This document shows positions 27,171-35,634 of a stretch of 64,000 nt of DNA, in pieces. The position numbers and the translations under genes were made by a program. The notes below the pieces were generated by a model. The model searched no databases, was not told the origin of the DNA, and worked only from the letters and a program-made list of their open reading frames with translations. This stretch comes from Pseudomonas sp. P5_109 (GTDB taxonomy: Bacteria > Pseudomonadota > Gammaproteobacteria > Pseudomonadales > Pseudomonadaceae). Numbering within the stretch: the stretch's first letter is position 1; every line of letters starts with the position of its first letter. Location: assembly GCF_034009455.1 (NCBI RefSeq), contig NZ_CP125380.1:3733501-3797500 (forward strand), read 5' to 3'.

Positions 27171-28025
27171 ATGACTTCTCACAACTGGATCGACCTGACC
27201 CAGGACGCCGACACCGGCATCGAGACCCTGCGCGCGCATTTCGAAGGCCATGCCTATGACCCGCACTGGCACGACAGTTATCTGGTGGGGGTCACCGAGC
27301 AAGGCGTTCAGCAATTCAATTGCCGAAGGGCCAGGCACCAGAGCACGCCGGGCAAGGTGTTCCTGCTCGAGCCCGGTGACATCCATGACGGTGAAGCGCC
27401 GACCGTCGATGGTTTCACCTACCGCATGCTGTACCTCGACCCGCAGTGGTTGCAGCGCGAACTCGGCGCCGTGTTCGAGCATGCCCCCGACAACAGCCAG
27501 CTGAGCTTCGCCGCCACCCTGGCCTGCGATGCCCGCCTGGCCCAGGCCACCAGCCTGGCGTTTGAAACCTTGCACCATGGCGAGCTGAAGATCATCCGCC
27601 AGGCCGCCCTCGACGGTTTGCTCGAACGCCTGACCAGCCACTTGCACTGGCGCGCTCGCGATGGCCAGGACCCGCGTCTGCCACGAGTGGCGCAGAAGGC
27701 CCGGGAATACCTGCATGCCAACGCGCAATACGACATCGGCCTCGACCAACTGGCCGCCGTCACAGGCGTCGACCGCTTCCGCCTGACCCGCGCGTTCAAG
27801 GCCGCTTACGGCATGGCGCCCCACGCGTACCTGGTGCAATTGCGCCTGGCCACCGCCCGCCGACTGCTGGCCCGTGGCGAACAACCGGCCACGGTGGCGA
27901 TGCAGTTGGGTTTTGCCGACCAGAGTCATCTGGGGCGCTGGTTCATGCGCGCCTACGGCCTGACACCGGCGCTGTACCGCAAACGCTGCTCAAATCTTCC
28001 AGACAGGCAGGCCCGTGGATTGTGA
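27171..28025 (+). CDS. AraC-family transcriptional regulator
   Basis: 284 residues. The N-terminal cupin sensing domain (AYDPHWHDSYLVGVTEQG, EPGDIHDG) comes first, and the C-terminal double HTH spans about 185-275 (IGLDQLAAVTGVDRFRLTRA; FADQSHLGRWFMRAYGLTPA). It lies 39 nt upstream of a LysE-family exporter gene on the same strand, an arrangement seen where an AraC regulator controls an amino-acid exporter. Ligand unknown. Confidence 0.92.
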   Translation: MTSHNWIDLTQDADTGIETLRAHFEGHAYDPHWHDSYLVGVTEQGVQQFNCRRARHQSTPGKVFLLEPGDIHDGEAPTVDGFTYRMLYLDPQWLQRELGAVFEHAPDNSQLSFAATLACDARLAQATSLAFETLHHGELKIIRQAALDGLLERLTSHLHWRARDGQDPRLPRVAQKAREYLHANAQYDIGLDQLAAVTGVDRFRLTRAFKAAYGMAPHAYLVQLRLATARRLLARGEQPATVAMQLGFADQSHLGRWFMRAYGLTPALYRKRCSNLPDRQARGL

Positions 28026-28063
28026 AGATCGACTTCACAGATCTTCACTGGAGTTAGCCTGCA

Positions 28064-28672
28064 ATGCTGTCCTCTTTCCCGACGTTACTGCCGTTCTTGC
28101 TGTTTGCCTTTGTCGCTTCGATCACCCCCGGCCCGACCAACATCCTGGTGCTCAGCAACAGTGCCCGATACGGCTTGCGCGCCGCCATGCCGATCATCTT
28201 CGGTGCCTGCGCCAGTGCCGCGACACTCGTGCTGCTGGTGGGTACTGGCGTTGGTTCGTCACTGACGGCATGGCCTGCACTGCAAAGCGTCATGCAGTGG
28301 GTCGGGGTAGCGTGGCTGAGTTATCTGGCCTGGCAGATTTTCCGCGCCCCGGCTGCAGCCATCAGCCTGGGAAAAACCGAAGATCGATTGGGCTGGATGG
28401 GCGCCGCCAGCCTGCAATGGATCAACCCGAAAACCTGGATGATGGCGCTGGCTGTAGTCAGCGTCTTCGCCGGCGCTGGCGAAGACCGCTTCGTGCACGT
28501 GATGAACCTGTCCTTGGTGTTTTTCCTGACTTCCTTGCCCTGCCTGGGTGTTTGGGCGCTGCTCGGCGCCGGTTCAAGCCGCTGGTTGCGCTCACCCTCT
28601 GCAATGCAACGCTTCAATCGCTGCATGGGCCTGTTGTTGCTGGGTTCAGCGTGGTTGAGCGTGCTGGCCTGA
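28064..28672 (+). CDS. LysE/RhtB-family exporter
   Basis: 202 residues with about six membrane spans. The N-terminal SITPGPTNILVLSNSARYG motif and the QWINPKTWMMAL motif before TM4 are characteristic of LysE/RhtB amino-acid exporters. CTGGAG about 12 nt before the ATG. It is probably co-regulated with the AraC gene just upstream. Substrate not predictable. Confidence 0.92.
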   Translation: MLSSFPTLLPFLLFAFVASITPGPTNILVLSNSARYGLRAAMPIIFGACASAATLVLLVGTGVGSSLTAWPALQSVMQWVGVAWLSYLAWQIFRAPAAAISLGKTEDRLGWMGAASLQWINPKTWMMALAVVSVFAGAGEDRFVHVMNLSLVFFLTSLPCLGVWALLGAGSSRWLRSPSAMQRFNRCMGLLLLGSAWLSVLA

Positions 28673-28744
28673 ACCCCACTTGTCGATCATTGTTCGACAA
28701 TCAAGCATTGGGGACTTGACGGCGAATCGGCTTTTGGTGTCTTC

Positions 28745-28758
28745 TGAAACCGGTTTCA
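28745..28758. promoter_or_regulatory. PtxS operator 1
   Basis: Perfect 14-bp palindrome TGAAACCGGTTTCA, identical to the published PtxS recognition sequence and to the copy at 29994. It lies 55 nt before the ptxS start, consistent with autorepression. Confidence 0.93.
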
Positions 28759-28812
28759 GTGCTGTCTCACGAAGCACTCGACCTTATAAATCCAATAAGA
28801 AGGTTTCAGACC

Positions 28813-29838
28813 GTGAATGATTTCTCCGCCGCCCAGCGCAGCCGCGTGACCATGCTCGACGTGGCCGAACACGCCAAGGTCTCCAAGGCCAGCGTATCGC
28901 GGTTCATTGGCGAGGATCGTGCCCTGCTCTCCGATGCCATCGCCCAGCGCATCGAACAGGCCATTGCCGAACTCGGCTATCGCCCGAACCAGATGGCCCG
29001 CGGCCTGAAACGCGGGCGCACCCGCCTGATCGGCATGCTGGTGGCCGATATCCGCAACCCTTATTCAATTGCCGTGATGCACGGGGTTGAAACCGCCTGC
29101 CGTCAGCACGGCTATAGCCTGGTGGTGTGCAACACCGACCGCGACGACGAGCAAGAGCGCCAACACCTGGCCCTGCTGCGCTCGTACAACATCGAAGGCC
29201 TGATCGTGAACACCCTCGGTCATCACCGTGACGAGTTGCACGAACTGCACCGGGAAATGCCCCTGGTGCTGGTGGATCGCAAGGTCGAGCACCTTGAAAG
29301 CGATATGGTCGGGCTGGACAACCCGCAGGCCGTCGAGATGGCCCTCGCCCATCTTGAAGAGCGCGGTTATCGCGATGTGTTGCTGGTGACTGAACCGTTT
29401 GACGGTACCAGCTCGCGGATCGAGCGGGTCAACAGCTTCAAGGCGCAAATCGAACAGCGCCCGGCGCTTCGCGGCACCTCGATCGAAACCGGCAGCGAAC
29501 TGACCACTCGCCTGAAAACCTTCCTCGACACGCCTGGCCCGGGTCCGAAAGCGCTGTTTTGCGCGAACGGGATCGCGGCGCTGGCCAGCACCCATGCGTT
29601 GCGTGAACTCAAGATCAACCTGTTTGATGACCTGGGCCTGATCGCCCTCGATGACCTGGATTGGTACCCGTTGGTGGGCAGCGGCATTACCGCCCTCGCG
29701 CAGCCGACCACCGAGATCGGCGCCAGTGCGTTTGAGTGTCTGCTCAAGCGACTGCGCGGGGATGACGGGGCGGTGCGGACGCTGGATTTTTCGGCGCGGC
29801 TGGTTGTTAGGGGGTCGACCCTTGGAAATTTTCGGTGA
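28813..29838 (+). CDS. ptxS: LacI-family repressor PtxS (2-ketogluconate-responsive)
   Basis: 341 residues from the GTG at 28813 (AGAAGG upstream); the frame is open further upstream, across operator 1. HTH residues about 12-60 (VTMLDVAEHAKVSKASVSRF) include the LacI hinge, followed by a periplasmic-binding-like ligand domain. Very close in recalled sequence to P. aeruginosa PtxS, which represses itself and the kgu genes and is released by 2-ketogluconate. The two TGAAACCGGTTTCA sites before ptxS and kguE fit exactly. Confidence 0.95.
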   Translation: MNDFSAAQRSRVTMLDVAEHAKVSKASVSRFIGEDRALLSDAIAQRIEQAIAELGYRPNQMARGLKRGRTRLIGMLVADIRNPYSIAVMHGVETACRQHGYSLVVCNTDRDDEQERQHLALLRSYNIEGLIVNTLGHHRDELHELHREMPLVLVDRKVEHLESDMVGLDNPQAVEMALAHLEERGYRDVLLVTEPFDGTSSRIERVNSFKAQIEQRPALRGTSIETGSELTTRLKTFLDTPGPGPKALFCANGIAALASTHALRELKINLFDDLGLIALDDLDWYPLVGSGITALAQPTTEIGASAFECLLKRLRGDDGAVRTLDFSARLVVRGSTLGNFR

Positions 29839-29846
29839 ATGTCCCG

Positions 29847-29950
29847 GCCTCTTCGCGGGCAAGCCCGCTCCCACAGTGATCGGAGTAGAACACTCATCTT
29901 GTGTACGACATCACCCCCCTGTGGGAGCGGGCTTGCCCGCGAAGAGGCCC
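29847..29950. repeat. REPIN between ptxS and kguE
   Basis: CCTCTTCGCGGGCAAGCCCG... and ...GGGCTTGCCCGCGAAGAGG arms, about 45 nt apart, starting 8 nt after the ptxS stop and ending 44 nt before PtxS operator 2. It separates ptxS from the kgu operon. Confidence 0.9.
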
Positions 29951-29993
29951 GAAAGACCAACACACAATTGCCTGATATTTTTTTGAACAAAAA

Positions 29994-30007
29994 TGAAACC
30001 GGTTTCA
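29994..30007. promoter_or_regulatory. PtxS operator 2 (kgu operon)
   Basis: Second perfect TGAAACCGGTTTCA, ending 14 nt before the kguE ATG. So close to the start it should block transcription or early elongation of kguE-kguK-kguT-kguD. Confidence 0.93.
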
Positions 30008-30021
30008 GAGGTATAAAAACA

Positions 30022-30804
30022 ATGAACAGACCAGCCGTTTCCATCAGCCTTTCCAGCTACGGCGCCGACCTTGTGCGTCAACGTGGCCAGGGCAGCTTCA
30101 TCGGCATTCTCGCCGCCGCCGGCGCCACGCGCATTGAGTGGCGCGAAGAACTGCTGACCCTCGAGGACCCTGCTCAACTGGCCGATGCCACTCAAGCAGA
30201 AGGTCTTGAGAGCGTGTATTCGTCACCCATGGAGCTATGGCTGGCCGGCCAATCCAGGCCCAACCCCGAACTGCTCACGGCCCTGCAACGCGCCCGGGCG
30301 TTCGGCGCCAAATGGCTGAAGGTGTCGCTGGGCTACTTCACCGAAAACAGCGATCTGCAAACCCTCGCCCGAGTGCTGGGCGAAAGCGCCGTGCAGTTGC
30401 TGGTGGAAAACGACCAGACCCTGCACGGCGGCCGCATTGAACCCTTCCAGCGTTTTTTCGCGGACGTCGAGCAGCACAGGCTGCCGATCAAAATGACCTT
30501 CGATATCGGCAATTGGCACTGGCAGGACCAGTGCGCCGCCAGCGCCGCGCGGTTGCTTGGTCGTCACGTCGGTTATGTGCATTGCAAGGCGGTCACGCGC
30601 CGTGCCGACGGCAAACTCGTCGCCATCCCACCCGCCGTCAGTGACCTGCAACAGTGGGAACACCTGCTGCGGCACATGGCCCAAGGCGTTATGCGGGCCG
30701 CGGAATATCCGCTGCAAGGCGATGACCTGGTGCAACTGACCACCGAGCACGTCGCTGCCCTCGCCCACCTCGGCCAATCGCAGCTGGAGAGTGCTCATGT
30801 CTGA
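30022..30804 (+). CDS. kguE: KguE, 2-ketogluconate operon sugar-isomerase/epimerase-like protein
   Basis: 260 residues, TIM-barrel fold of the xylose-isomerase/AP-endonuclease-2 type ([30 protein letters not shown]). The member of the Pseudomonas 2-ketogluconate operon whose exact reaction is not settled. ATG 30022 follows AGAGGT; upstream frame covers the operator and REPIN and is not coding. Its end overlaps kguK by 8 nt. Confidence 0.9.
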   Translation: MNRPAVSISLSSYGADLVRQRGQGSFIGILAAAGATRIEWREELLTLEDPAQLADATQAEGLESVYSSPMELWLAGQSRPNPELLTALQRARAFGAKWLKVSLGYFTENSDLQTLARVLGESAVQLLVENDQTLHGGRIEPFQRFFADVEQHRLPIKMTFDIGNWHWQDQCAASAARLLGRHVGYVHCKAVTRRADGKLVAIPPAVSDLQQWEHLLRHMAQGVMRAAEYPLQGDDLVQLTTEHVAALAHLGQSQLESAHV

Positions 30805-31783
30805 GATCGATATTCTGTCCTTTGGCGAGACCATGGCGATGTTCGTCGCCGACCAGGCCGGTGATCTGGCCAGTGTAGGTGCTTTCCACAAACGCATTGC
30901 CGGCGCTGACAGCAACGTCGCCATTGGCCTTTCCCGATTGGGCTTCAACGTGGCATGGCTGAGCCGTGTCGGTGCCGATTCGTTGGGCCGGTTCGTGGTC
31001 GACACCCTGGAAAAACAAGGCCTGGATTGCCGCCACGTCGACATCGACACCGCCCACCCGACCGGCTTTCAACTCAAGTCGCGCACCGACGATGGCAGCG
31101 ATCCGGTGGTCGAGTACTTCCGTCGTGGTTCGGCGGCCAGTCACCTGTCGCCGCACTCGATCGTGCCCGAATTGCTCAAGGCCCGACATCTGCACGCCAC
31201 CGGCATTCCCCCGGCGCTGTCGGAGTCGGCGCGGCAGATGTCGTTCGAATTGATGACCCGCATGCGCGAGGCCGGGCGCAGTGTGTCCTTCGACCCGAAC
31301 CTGCGCCCGAGCCTGTGGGCCAGCGAACGACAAATGATCACCGAGATCAACCGCCTCGCCGCCCTCGCCCATTGGGTACTGCCGGGGTTGAGCGAAGGTC
31401 GCTTGCTGAGCGGTTTCGAAGACCCGGCCGACATCGCCGCCTTCTACCTCGACCAGGGCGCCGAAGCCGTGGCGATCAAGCTTGGCCCGCACGGGGCTTA
31501 CTACCGCACACATGTAGATCAAGGTTTCGTGGCGGGCGTGCCGGTGGCAACGGTGGTCGATACGGTGGGTGCCGGCGATGGTTTTGCCGTCGGCATGATC
31601 AGCGCGCTGTTGGAAAACCAAAGCGTTGCCGAAGCCGTGAAGCGGGCCAACTGGATTGGCAGCCGGGCGGTGCAGAGTCGGGGGGATATGGAGGGGTTGC
31701 CCACACGATCCGAAATGGTCAGCGAATTTGAGATCGCCATCGCGAGCAAGCCCGCTCCCACAAGGGATGTGTGTCGAACGTAG
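30797..31783 (+). CDS. kguK: 2-ketogluconate kinase KguK
   Basis: 328-residue PfkB-family sugar kinase that phosphorylates 2-keto-D-gluconate to 2-keto-6-phosphogluconate. PfkB signatures: the glycine-rich [14 protein letters not shown] segment near residue 37, and DTVGAGDGF with catalytic base Asp261. The ATG at 30797 overlaps the kguE stop (TGGAGAG upstream). The last 15 or so residues (about 314-328, including IASKPAPT) are encoded by a REP element that runs through the stop codon, so the C-terminus has been replaced or extended by repeat DNA. Confidence 0.94.
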   Translation: MSEIDILSFGETMAMFVADQAGDLASVGAFHKRIAGADSNVAIGLSRLGFNVAWLSRVGADSLGRFVVDTLEKQGLDCRHVDIDTAHPTGFQLKSRTDDGSDPVVEYFRRGSAASHLSPHSIVPELLKARHLHATGIPPALSESARQMSFELMTRMREAGRSVSFDPNLRPSLWASERQMITEINRLAALAHWVLPGLSEGRLLSGFEDPADIAAFYLDQGAEAVAIKLGPHGAYYRTHVDQGFVAGVPVATVVDTVGAGDGFAVGMISALLENQSVAEAVKRANWIGSRAVQSRGDMEGLPTRSEMVSEFEIAIASKPAPTRDVCRT

Positions 31784-31820
31784 ATCCAATGTAGGAGCGG
31801 GCTTGCCCGCGATGAGGCCC
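31736..31820. repeat. REPIN overlapping the kguK 3' end
   Basis: Left arm CATCGCGAGCAAGCCCGCTC lies inside the kguK reading frame; the right arm GTAGGAGCGGGCTTGCCCGC follows the stop codon. The kguK TAG (31781-31783) falls in the loop. Confidence 0.9.
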
Positions 31821-31886
31821 GTGCAGTCACTGAAGATTTAAACCGTTACCTGCTGCGACAAAAACAACAAGCTCAGGAGCACCACC

Positions 31887-33185
31887 ATGAAAACCGCAAC
31901 GCTCGCCACCCGCCGCTGGTGGTACATCATGCCCATCGTGTTCATCACCTATAGCCTGGCGTACCTCGATCGCGCCAACTACGGGTTCGCCGCCGCCTCC
32001 GGCATGGCGGCCGACCTGATGATCACCCCAGGCCTGTCGTCGATGCTCGGCGCGCTGTTCTTCCTCGGCTACTTTTTCTTCCAGGTCCCCGGCGCGATCT
32101 ACGCGCAGAAACACAGTGTGAAGAAGCTGATTTTCGTCAGCCTGATCCTCTGGGGCAGCCTGGCGACGTTGACCGGGATTGTCTCCAATGCCTACTGGCT
32201 GATCGTCATCCGCTTCATGCTTGGCGTGGTCGAAGCCGCAGTGATGCCGGCGATGCTGATCTACCTGTGCCACTGGTTCACCCGCGCCGAACGCTCGCGG
32301 GCCAACACCTTCCTGATCCTCGGTAACCCGGTGACCATGCTCTGGATGTCGGTGGTCTCGGGCTATCTGGTGCAGCACTACAGCTGGCGCTGGATGTTCA
32401 TCGTCGAAGGTTTGCCAGCGGTGTTGTGGGCATTCATCTGGTGGCGCCTGGCCGATGATCGTCCGTCCCAGGCCAAGTGGCTCAACGACCAGGAAAAACA
32501 GGACCTGGAATGCGCATTGGCCGCCGAACAGGTTGGCATCAAGGCCGTGAAGAATTACGCCGAAGCGTTCCGCTCACCCAAGGTGATCATCCTGGCCCTG
32601 CAGTTTTTCTGCTGGAGCATTGGCGTGTACGGCTTCGTGCTGTGGCTGCCGTCGATCCTCAAGGCCGGCGCGCAGATGGACATGGTCCAGGCCGGCTGGC
32701 TGTCGGCGCTGCCCTACCTGGCGGCGGTGATCGGCATGCTGCTGGTGTCCTGGGGTTCGGACAAGCTGCAAAAACGTAAACGTTTCGTCTGGCCGCCACT
32801 GCTGATTGCCTCGATTGCCTTCTATGGCTCCTACGCCTTGGGTGCCGAACACTTCTGGTGGTCCTACACCCTGCTGGTGATTGCCGGCGCCTGCATGTAC
32901 GCGCCTTACGGACCGTTCTTCGCGATCATTCCGGAGATCCTCCCGGCCAACGTCGCCGGCGGCGCCATGGCGCTGATCAACAGCATGGGCGCCCTCGGTT
33001 CCTTTGGCGGTTCGTATCTGGTCGGTTACCTGAACAGCTCCACCGGTTCGCCCGGCGCCTCGTACCTGTTGATGAGCGGCGCACTGATGTTTTCGGTGGT
33101 ATTGACGACTTTCCTCAAGCCCGGCGCCAGCGATCGGGAGCGGCCCACGGCCACGGTAACGCGCACCGCCACGGCACATTCCTGA
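31887..33185 (+). CDS. kguT: 2-ketogluconate transporter KguT (MFS)
   Basis: 432 residues with twelve predicted membrane spans, anion:cation symporter branch of the MFS (YSLAYLDRANYGFAAA in TM1, LGVVEAAVMPAMLIYL in TM4). Inner-membrane uptake of 2-ketogluconate made in the periplasm from glucose. CAGGAG precedes the ATG. 21 nt separate it from kguD. The long hydrophilic C-tail (GASDRERPTATVTRTATAHS) is cytoplasmic. Confidence 0.93.
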   Translation: MKTATLATRRWWYIMPIVFITYSLAYLDRANYGFAAASGMAADLMITPGLSSMLGALFFLGYFFFQVPGAIYAQKHSVKKLIFVSLILWGSLATLTGIVSNAYWLIVIRFMLGVVEAAVMPAMLIYLCHWFTRAERSRANTFLILGNPVTMLWMSVVSGYLVQHYSWRWMFIVEGLPAVLWAFIWWRLADDRPSQAKWLNDQEKQDLECALAAEQVGIKAVKNYAEAFRSPKVIILALQFFCWSIGVYGFVLWLPSILKAGAQMDMVQAGWLSALPYLAAVIGMLLVSWGSDKLQKRKRFVWPPLLIASIAFYGSYALGAEHFWWSYTLLVIAGACMYAPYGPFFAIIPEILPANVAGGAMALINSMGALGSFGGSYLVGYLNSSTGSPGASYLLMSGALMFSVVLTTFLKPGASDRERPTATVTRTATAHS

Positions 33186-33206
33186 ATTGAAGTTGAGATC
33201 TCTAAG

Positions 33207-34184
33207 ATGAAAAAGCAGGTCGTCCTGTACAAGAAACTCTCGCCGCTATTGATGGCTCGCCTGCACGAGCAGGCCGAAGTGACGCTGATCGAAAACCTTG
33301 ATGCCGAGGGCCTGGGCAAACTGCGCGATGCCCTGCCCCGCGTCCACGGTTTGCTGGGTGCCAGCCTGAAACTGGATGCCGAACTGCTCGACCTGGCACC
33401 CGACCTCCAAGCCATTGCCAGCGTCTCGGTGGGTGTCGATAACTACGACATCGACTACCTGACCCAGAGGCACATCCTGCTCAGCAACACGCCGGATGTA
33501 TTGACAGAAACCACCGCCGACACTGGTTTCGCGCTGATCCTGGCAACGGCCCGGCGCGTCGTGGAACTGGCAAACATGATTCGCGAAGGCAAGTGGACCC
33601 GCAACATCGGCCCCGCGCATTTCGGCAGCGACGTGCACGGCAAGACCCTGGGCATCATTGGCATGGGCCGCATTGGCGAGGCCCTCGCGCAGCGCGGGCA
33701 TTTCGGCTTTGGCATGCCGGTGATCTATCACAGCCAGTCACCGAAACCGGCGGTGGAACAGCGGTTCAATGCGCAATACCGAAGCCTGCCGGAGCTGTTG
33801 CAACAGGCCGACTTCGTTTGCCTGACGTTGCCGCTGACTGCGCAAACCGAAGGGCTGATCGGTGCAGAACAGTTCGCCCAGATGCGTCCCGAGAGCATCT
33901 TCATCAATATTTCACGGGGCAAGGTAGTGGACGAAACAGCGCTGATCGAAGCCTTGCGTGCGGGGCGGATTCGCGCGGCGGGGCTGGATGTATTCGAACG
34001 CGAACCGTTGAACCGGGACTCGCCGTTGTTGCAGTTGAACAACCTGGTGGCGACACCACACATCGGCTCGGCCACCCATGAAACACGGGAGGCCATGGCC
34101 AGATGCGCGGTGGACAATCTGTTGGCAGCGCTGGCGGGGGAACGTCCGGCCAATCTGGTCAACGCCCGAGCGTGGAAAGCTTGA
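33207..34184 (+). CDS. kguD: 2-keto-6-phosphogluconate reductase KguD
   Basis: 325-residue D-isomer 2-hydroxyacid dehydrogenase that reduces 2-keto-6-phosphogluconate to 6-phosphogluconate, feeding the Entner-Doudoroff pathway. Cofactor motif G152-M-G-R-I-G157; catalytic Arg237 (NISRGKVVDE), Glu266 (FEREPL) and His285 (TPHIGSAT). Last gene of the kgu operon; the next gene is convergent, 4 nt away, with no hairpin between them that I can see. Confidence 0.93.
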   Translation: MKKQVVLYKKLSPLLMARLHEQAEVTLIENLDAEGLGKLRDALPRVHGLLGASLKLDAELLDLAPDLQAIASVSVGVDNYDIDYLTQRHILLSNTPDVLTETTADTGFALILATARRVVELANMIREGKWTRNIGPAHFGSDVHGKTLGIIGMGRIGEALAQRGHFGFGMPVIYHSQSPKPAVEQRFNAQYRSLPELLQQADFVCLTLPLTAQTEGLIGAEQFAQMRPESIFINISRGKVVDETALIEALRAGRIRAAGLDVFEREPLNRDSPLLQLNNLVATPHIGSATHETREAMARCAVDNLLAALAGERPANLVNARAWKA

Positions 34185-34188
34185 GGGA

Positions 34189-35376
34189 TCAGGCGCGGCG
34201 CGCGACCAGCAAATCCGCCGCGCACAGGGCAATGCGTCGGCAGGCATCCGCCAGTTTGCCGCGGTCCACCACCAGCCCGATGCGGATATGCCCCGCCGCG
34301 CTCGGGCCGAAGGCTTCACCGGCCAGCACCGACACGCCATAGCCCTCCAGCAGGCATTCGGCGAAGCGCTGGGCCGACAACCCGGTCTGGCGTACATCGA
34401 CCATCACGAACATGCCGCCATCCGGGCGAATCGGCTTGAGGCCCGGACATTGGCCCAGGCTGGCACACACCAGGTCACGCCGCTGGCGATACTCTTCACG
34501 CATCGAGGCCACTTCCGGCAGGTCCCGGTCCAGGGCCAACTGCGCGGCGTTCTGCACGAAATCCGGAATGCCGAACAGCATGCTCAGGGACAAATTGACC
34601 AGGTGCCCGGCCATGGGTTTGGGCCCGATCACCCAGCCCACCCGCCAACCGCTCATGGCATGGGACTTGGATAGGCTGTTGATCGTCGCCGTCCGCTCGG
34701 CCATACCCGGCAGGCTCGCGGGGCTGATGTGCTGGCCTTCGAACAGCAGATCGCTGTAGACCTCATCGCTGATCAGCCACAAATCGTGACGAATGCACAG
34801 CGCCGCCAACTCCTGCCAGATGGCCAGCGGCAAACTGGCGCCGGATGGATTGTTCGGACTGTTGAGCAGGATGGCGCGTGTCTTCGCCGTGATCCGCGCC
34901 GCGACATCCGCCGGGTCGACGCGAAAACCGTTCTGCGGGCGTACCGGCACCGGGACCACTGTGGCCGCACACGCACCGATCACGCCTTCATAGGTCACGT
35001 ACATCGGCTCGGCGACAATCACTTCATCGCCCGGATCGAGCAAGCATTGCGCCACCGAATACACCGCACACTGCGCGCCCGGAAAGACGATCACATGTTC
35101 GGCATCCACCACCTGGCCACTGCGTTGCCGATGCCGGCGCGCGATGCTATCGCGCAGCCCTCGACTGCCGCGGACTTCGGGGTAGTGCGTATCACCGGCC
35201 AACAGGCTGGCGATGGCGGCCTGGACGATGGGTTGTGGCGTATCGAAATCCGGGTCGCCGATTGACAGCAACAGGACATCGACGCCCTGTTCGCGCAATT
35301 GCAGCGCTCGATCGTGAATCTGCCAGGCCGCCGCTCCGTCACCGGCAATTCGTTGGGTCAAGGCTGAGTAGCGCAT
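34189..35376 (-). CDS. aruH: Arginine:pyruvate transaminase (AruH-like)
   Basis: 395-residue class I/II PLP aminotransferase. Schiff-base Lys237 lies in NSLSKSHAMSGWRVGW; SPNNPSGA and SDEVYSDLLF bind PLP and the final RIGL carries the carboxylate-binding Arg. Recalled sequence identity to P. aeruginosa AruH is high over the whole length, so conversion of arginine plus pyruvate to 2-ketoarginine plus alanine is likely. The usual partner aruI (2-ketoarginine decarboxylase) is not in the window. Stop is 4 nt from the kguD stop (convergent). Confidence 0.85.
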   Translation of the reverse strand: MRYSALTQRIAGDGAAAWQIHDRALQLREQGVDVLLLSIGDPDFDTPQPIVQAAIASLLAGDTHYPEVRGSRGLRDSIARRHRQRSGQVVDAEHVIVFPGAQCAVYSVAQCLLDPGDEVIVAEPMYVTYEGVIGACAATVVPVPVRPQNGFRVDPADVAARITAKTRAILLNSPNNPSGASLPLAIWQELAALCIRHDLWLISDEVYSDLLFEGQHISPASLPGMAERTATINSLSKSHAMSGWRVGWVIGPKPMAGHLVNLSLSMLFGIPDFVQNAAQLALDRDLPEVASMREEYRQRRDLVCASLGQCPGLKPIRPDGGMFVMVDVRQTGLSAQRFAECLLEGYGVSVLAGEAFGPSAAGHIRIGLVVDRGKLADACRRIALCAADLLVARRA

Positions 35377-35482
35377 GTCGGTCTCCTATCGCGCGGGTGC
35401 TCCCAGCCACAACCCTATCTCAAATCACGAAACACGCCACCATGGCTTTCAATTCCACCACCAAATCGGCTGGCGGAGCTTT

Positions 35483-35616
35483 TGTGGCGAGGGGGCTTCC
35501 CCCCGTTGGACTGCGAAGCAGTCCCGCTTTTTGCCTGGTAAATCCCGTATACGTATTGCGGCTGCTGCGCAGCCGAACGGGGCGATGCGGCGTTCCGACA
35601 AGCCCCCTCGCCACAG
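35483..35616. repeat. Long inverted repeat of the TTGTGGCGAGGGGGCTT type
   Basis: GTGGCGAGGGGGCTTCCCCC at the left and AAGCCCCCTCGCCAC at the right, about 100 nt apart, with inner GACTGCGAAGCAGTC and GCGGCTGCTGCGCAGC hairpins. This is a different repeat family from the other REPINs in the window. It lies between aruH and the glycerate kinase. Confidence 0.82.
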
Positions 35617-35634
35617 AAAGCCACAGAAAAACTC

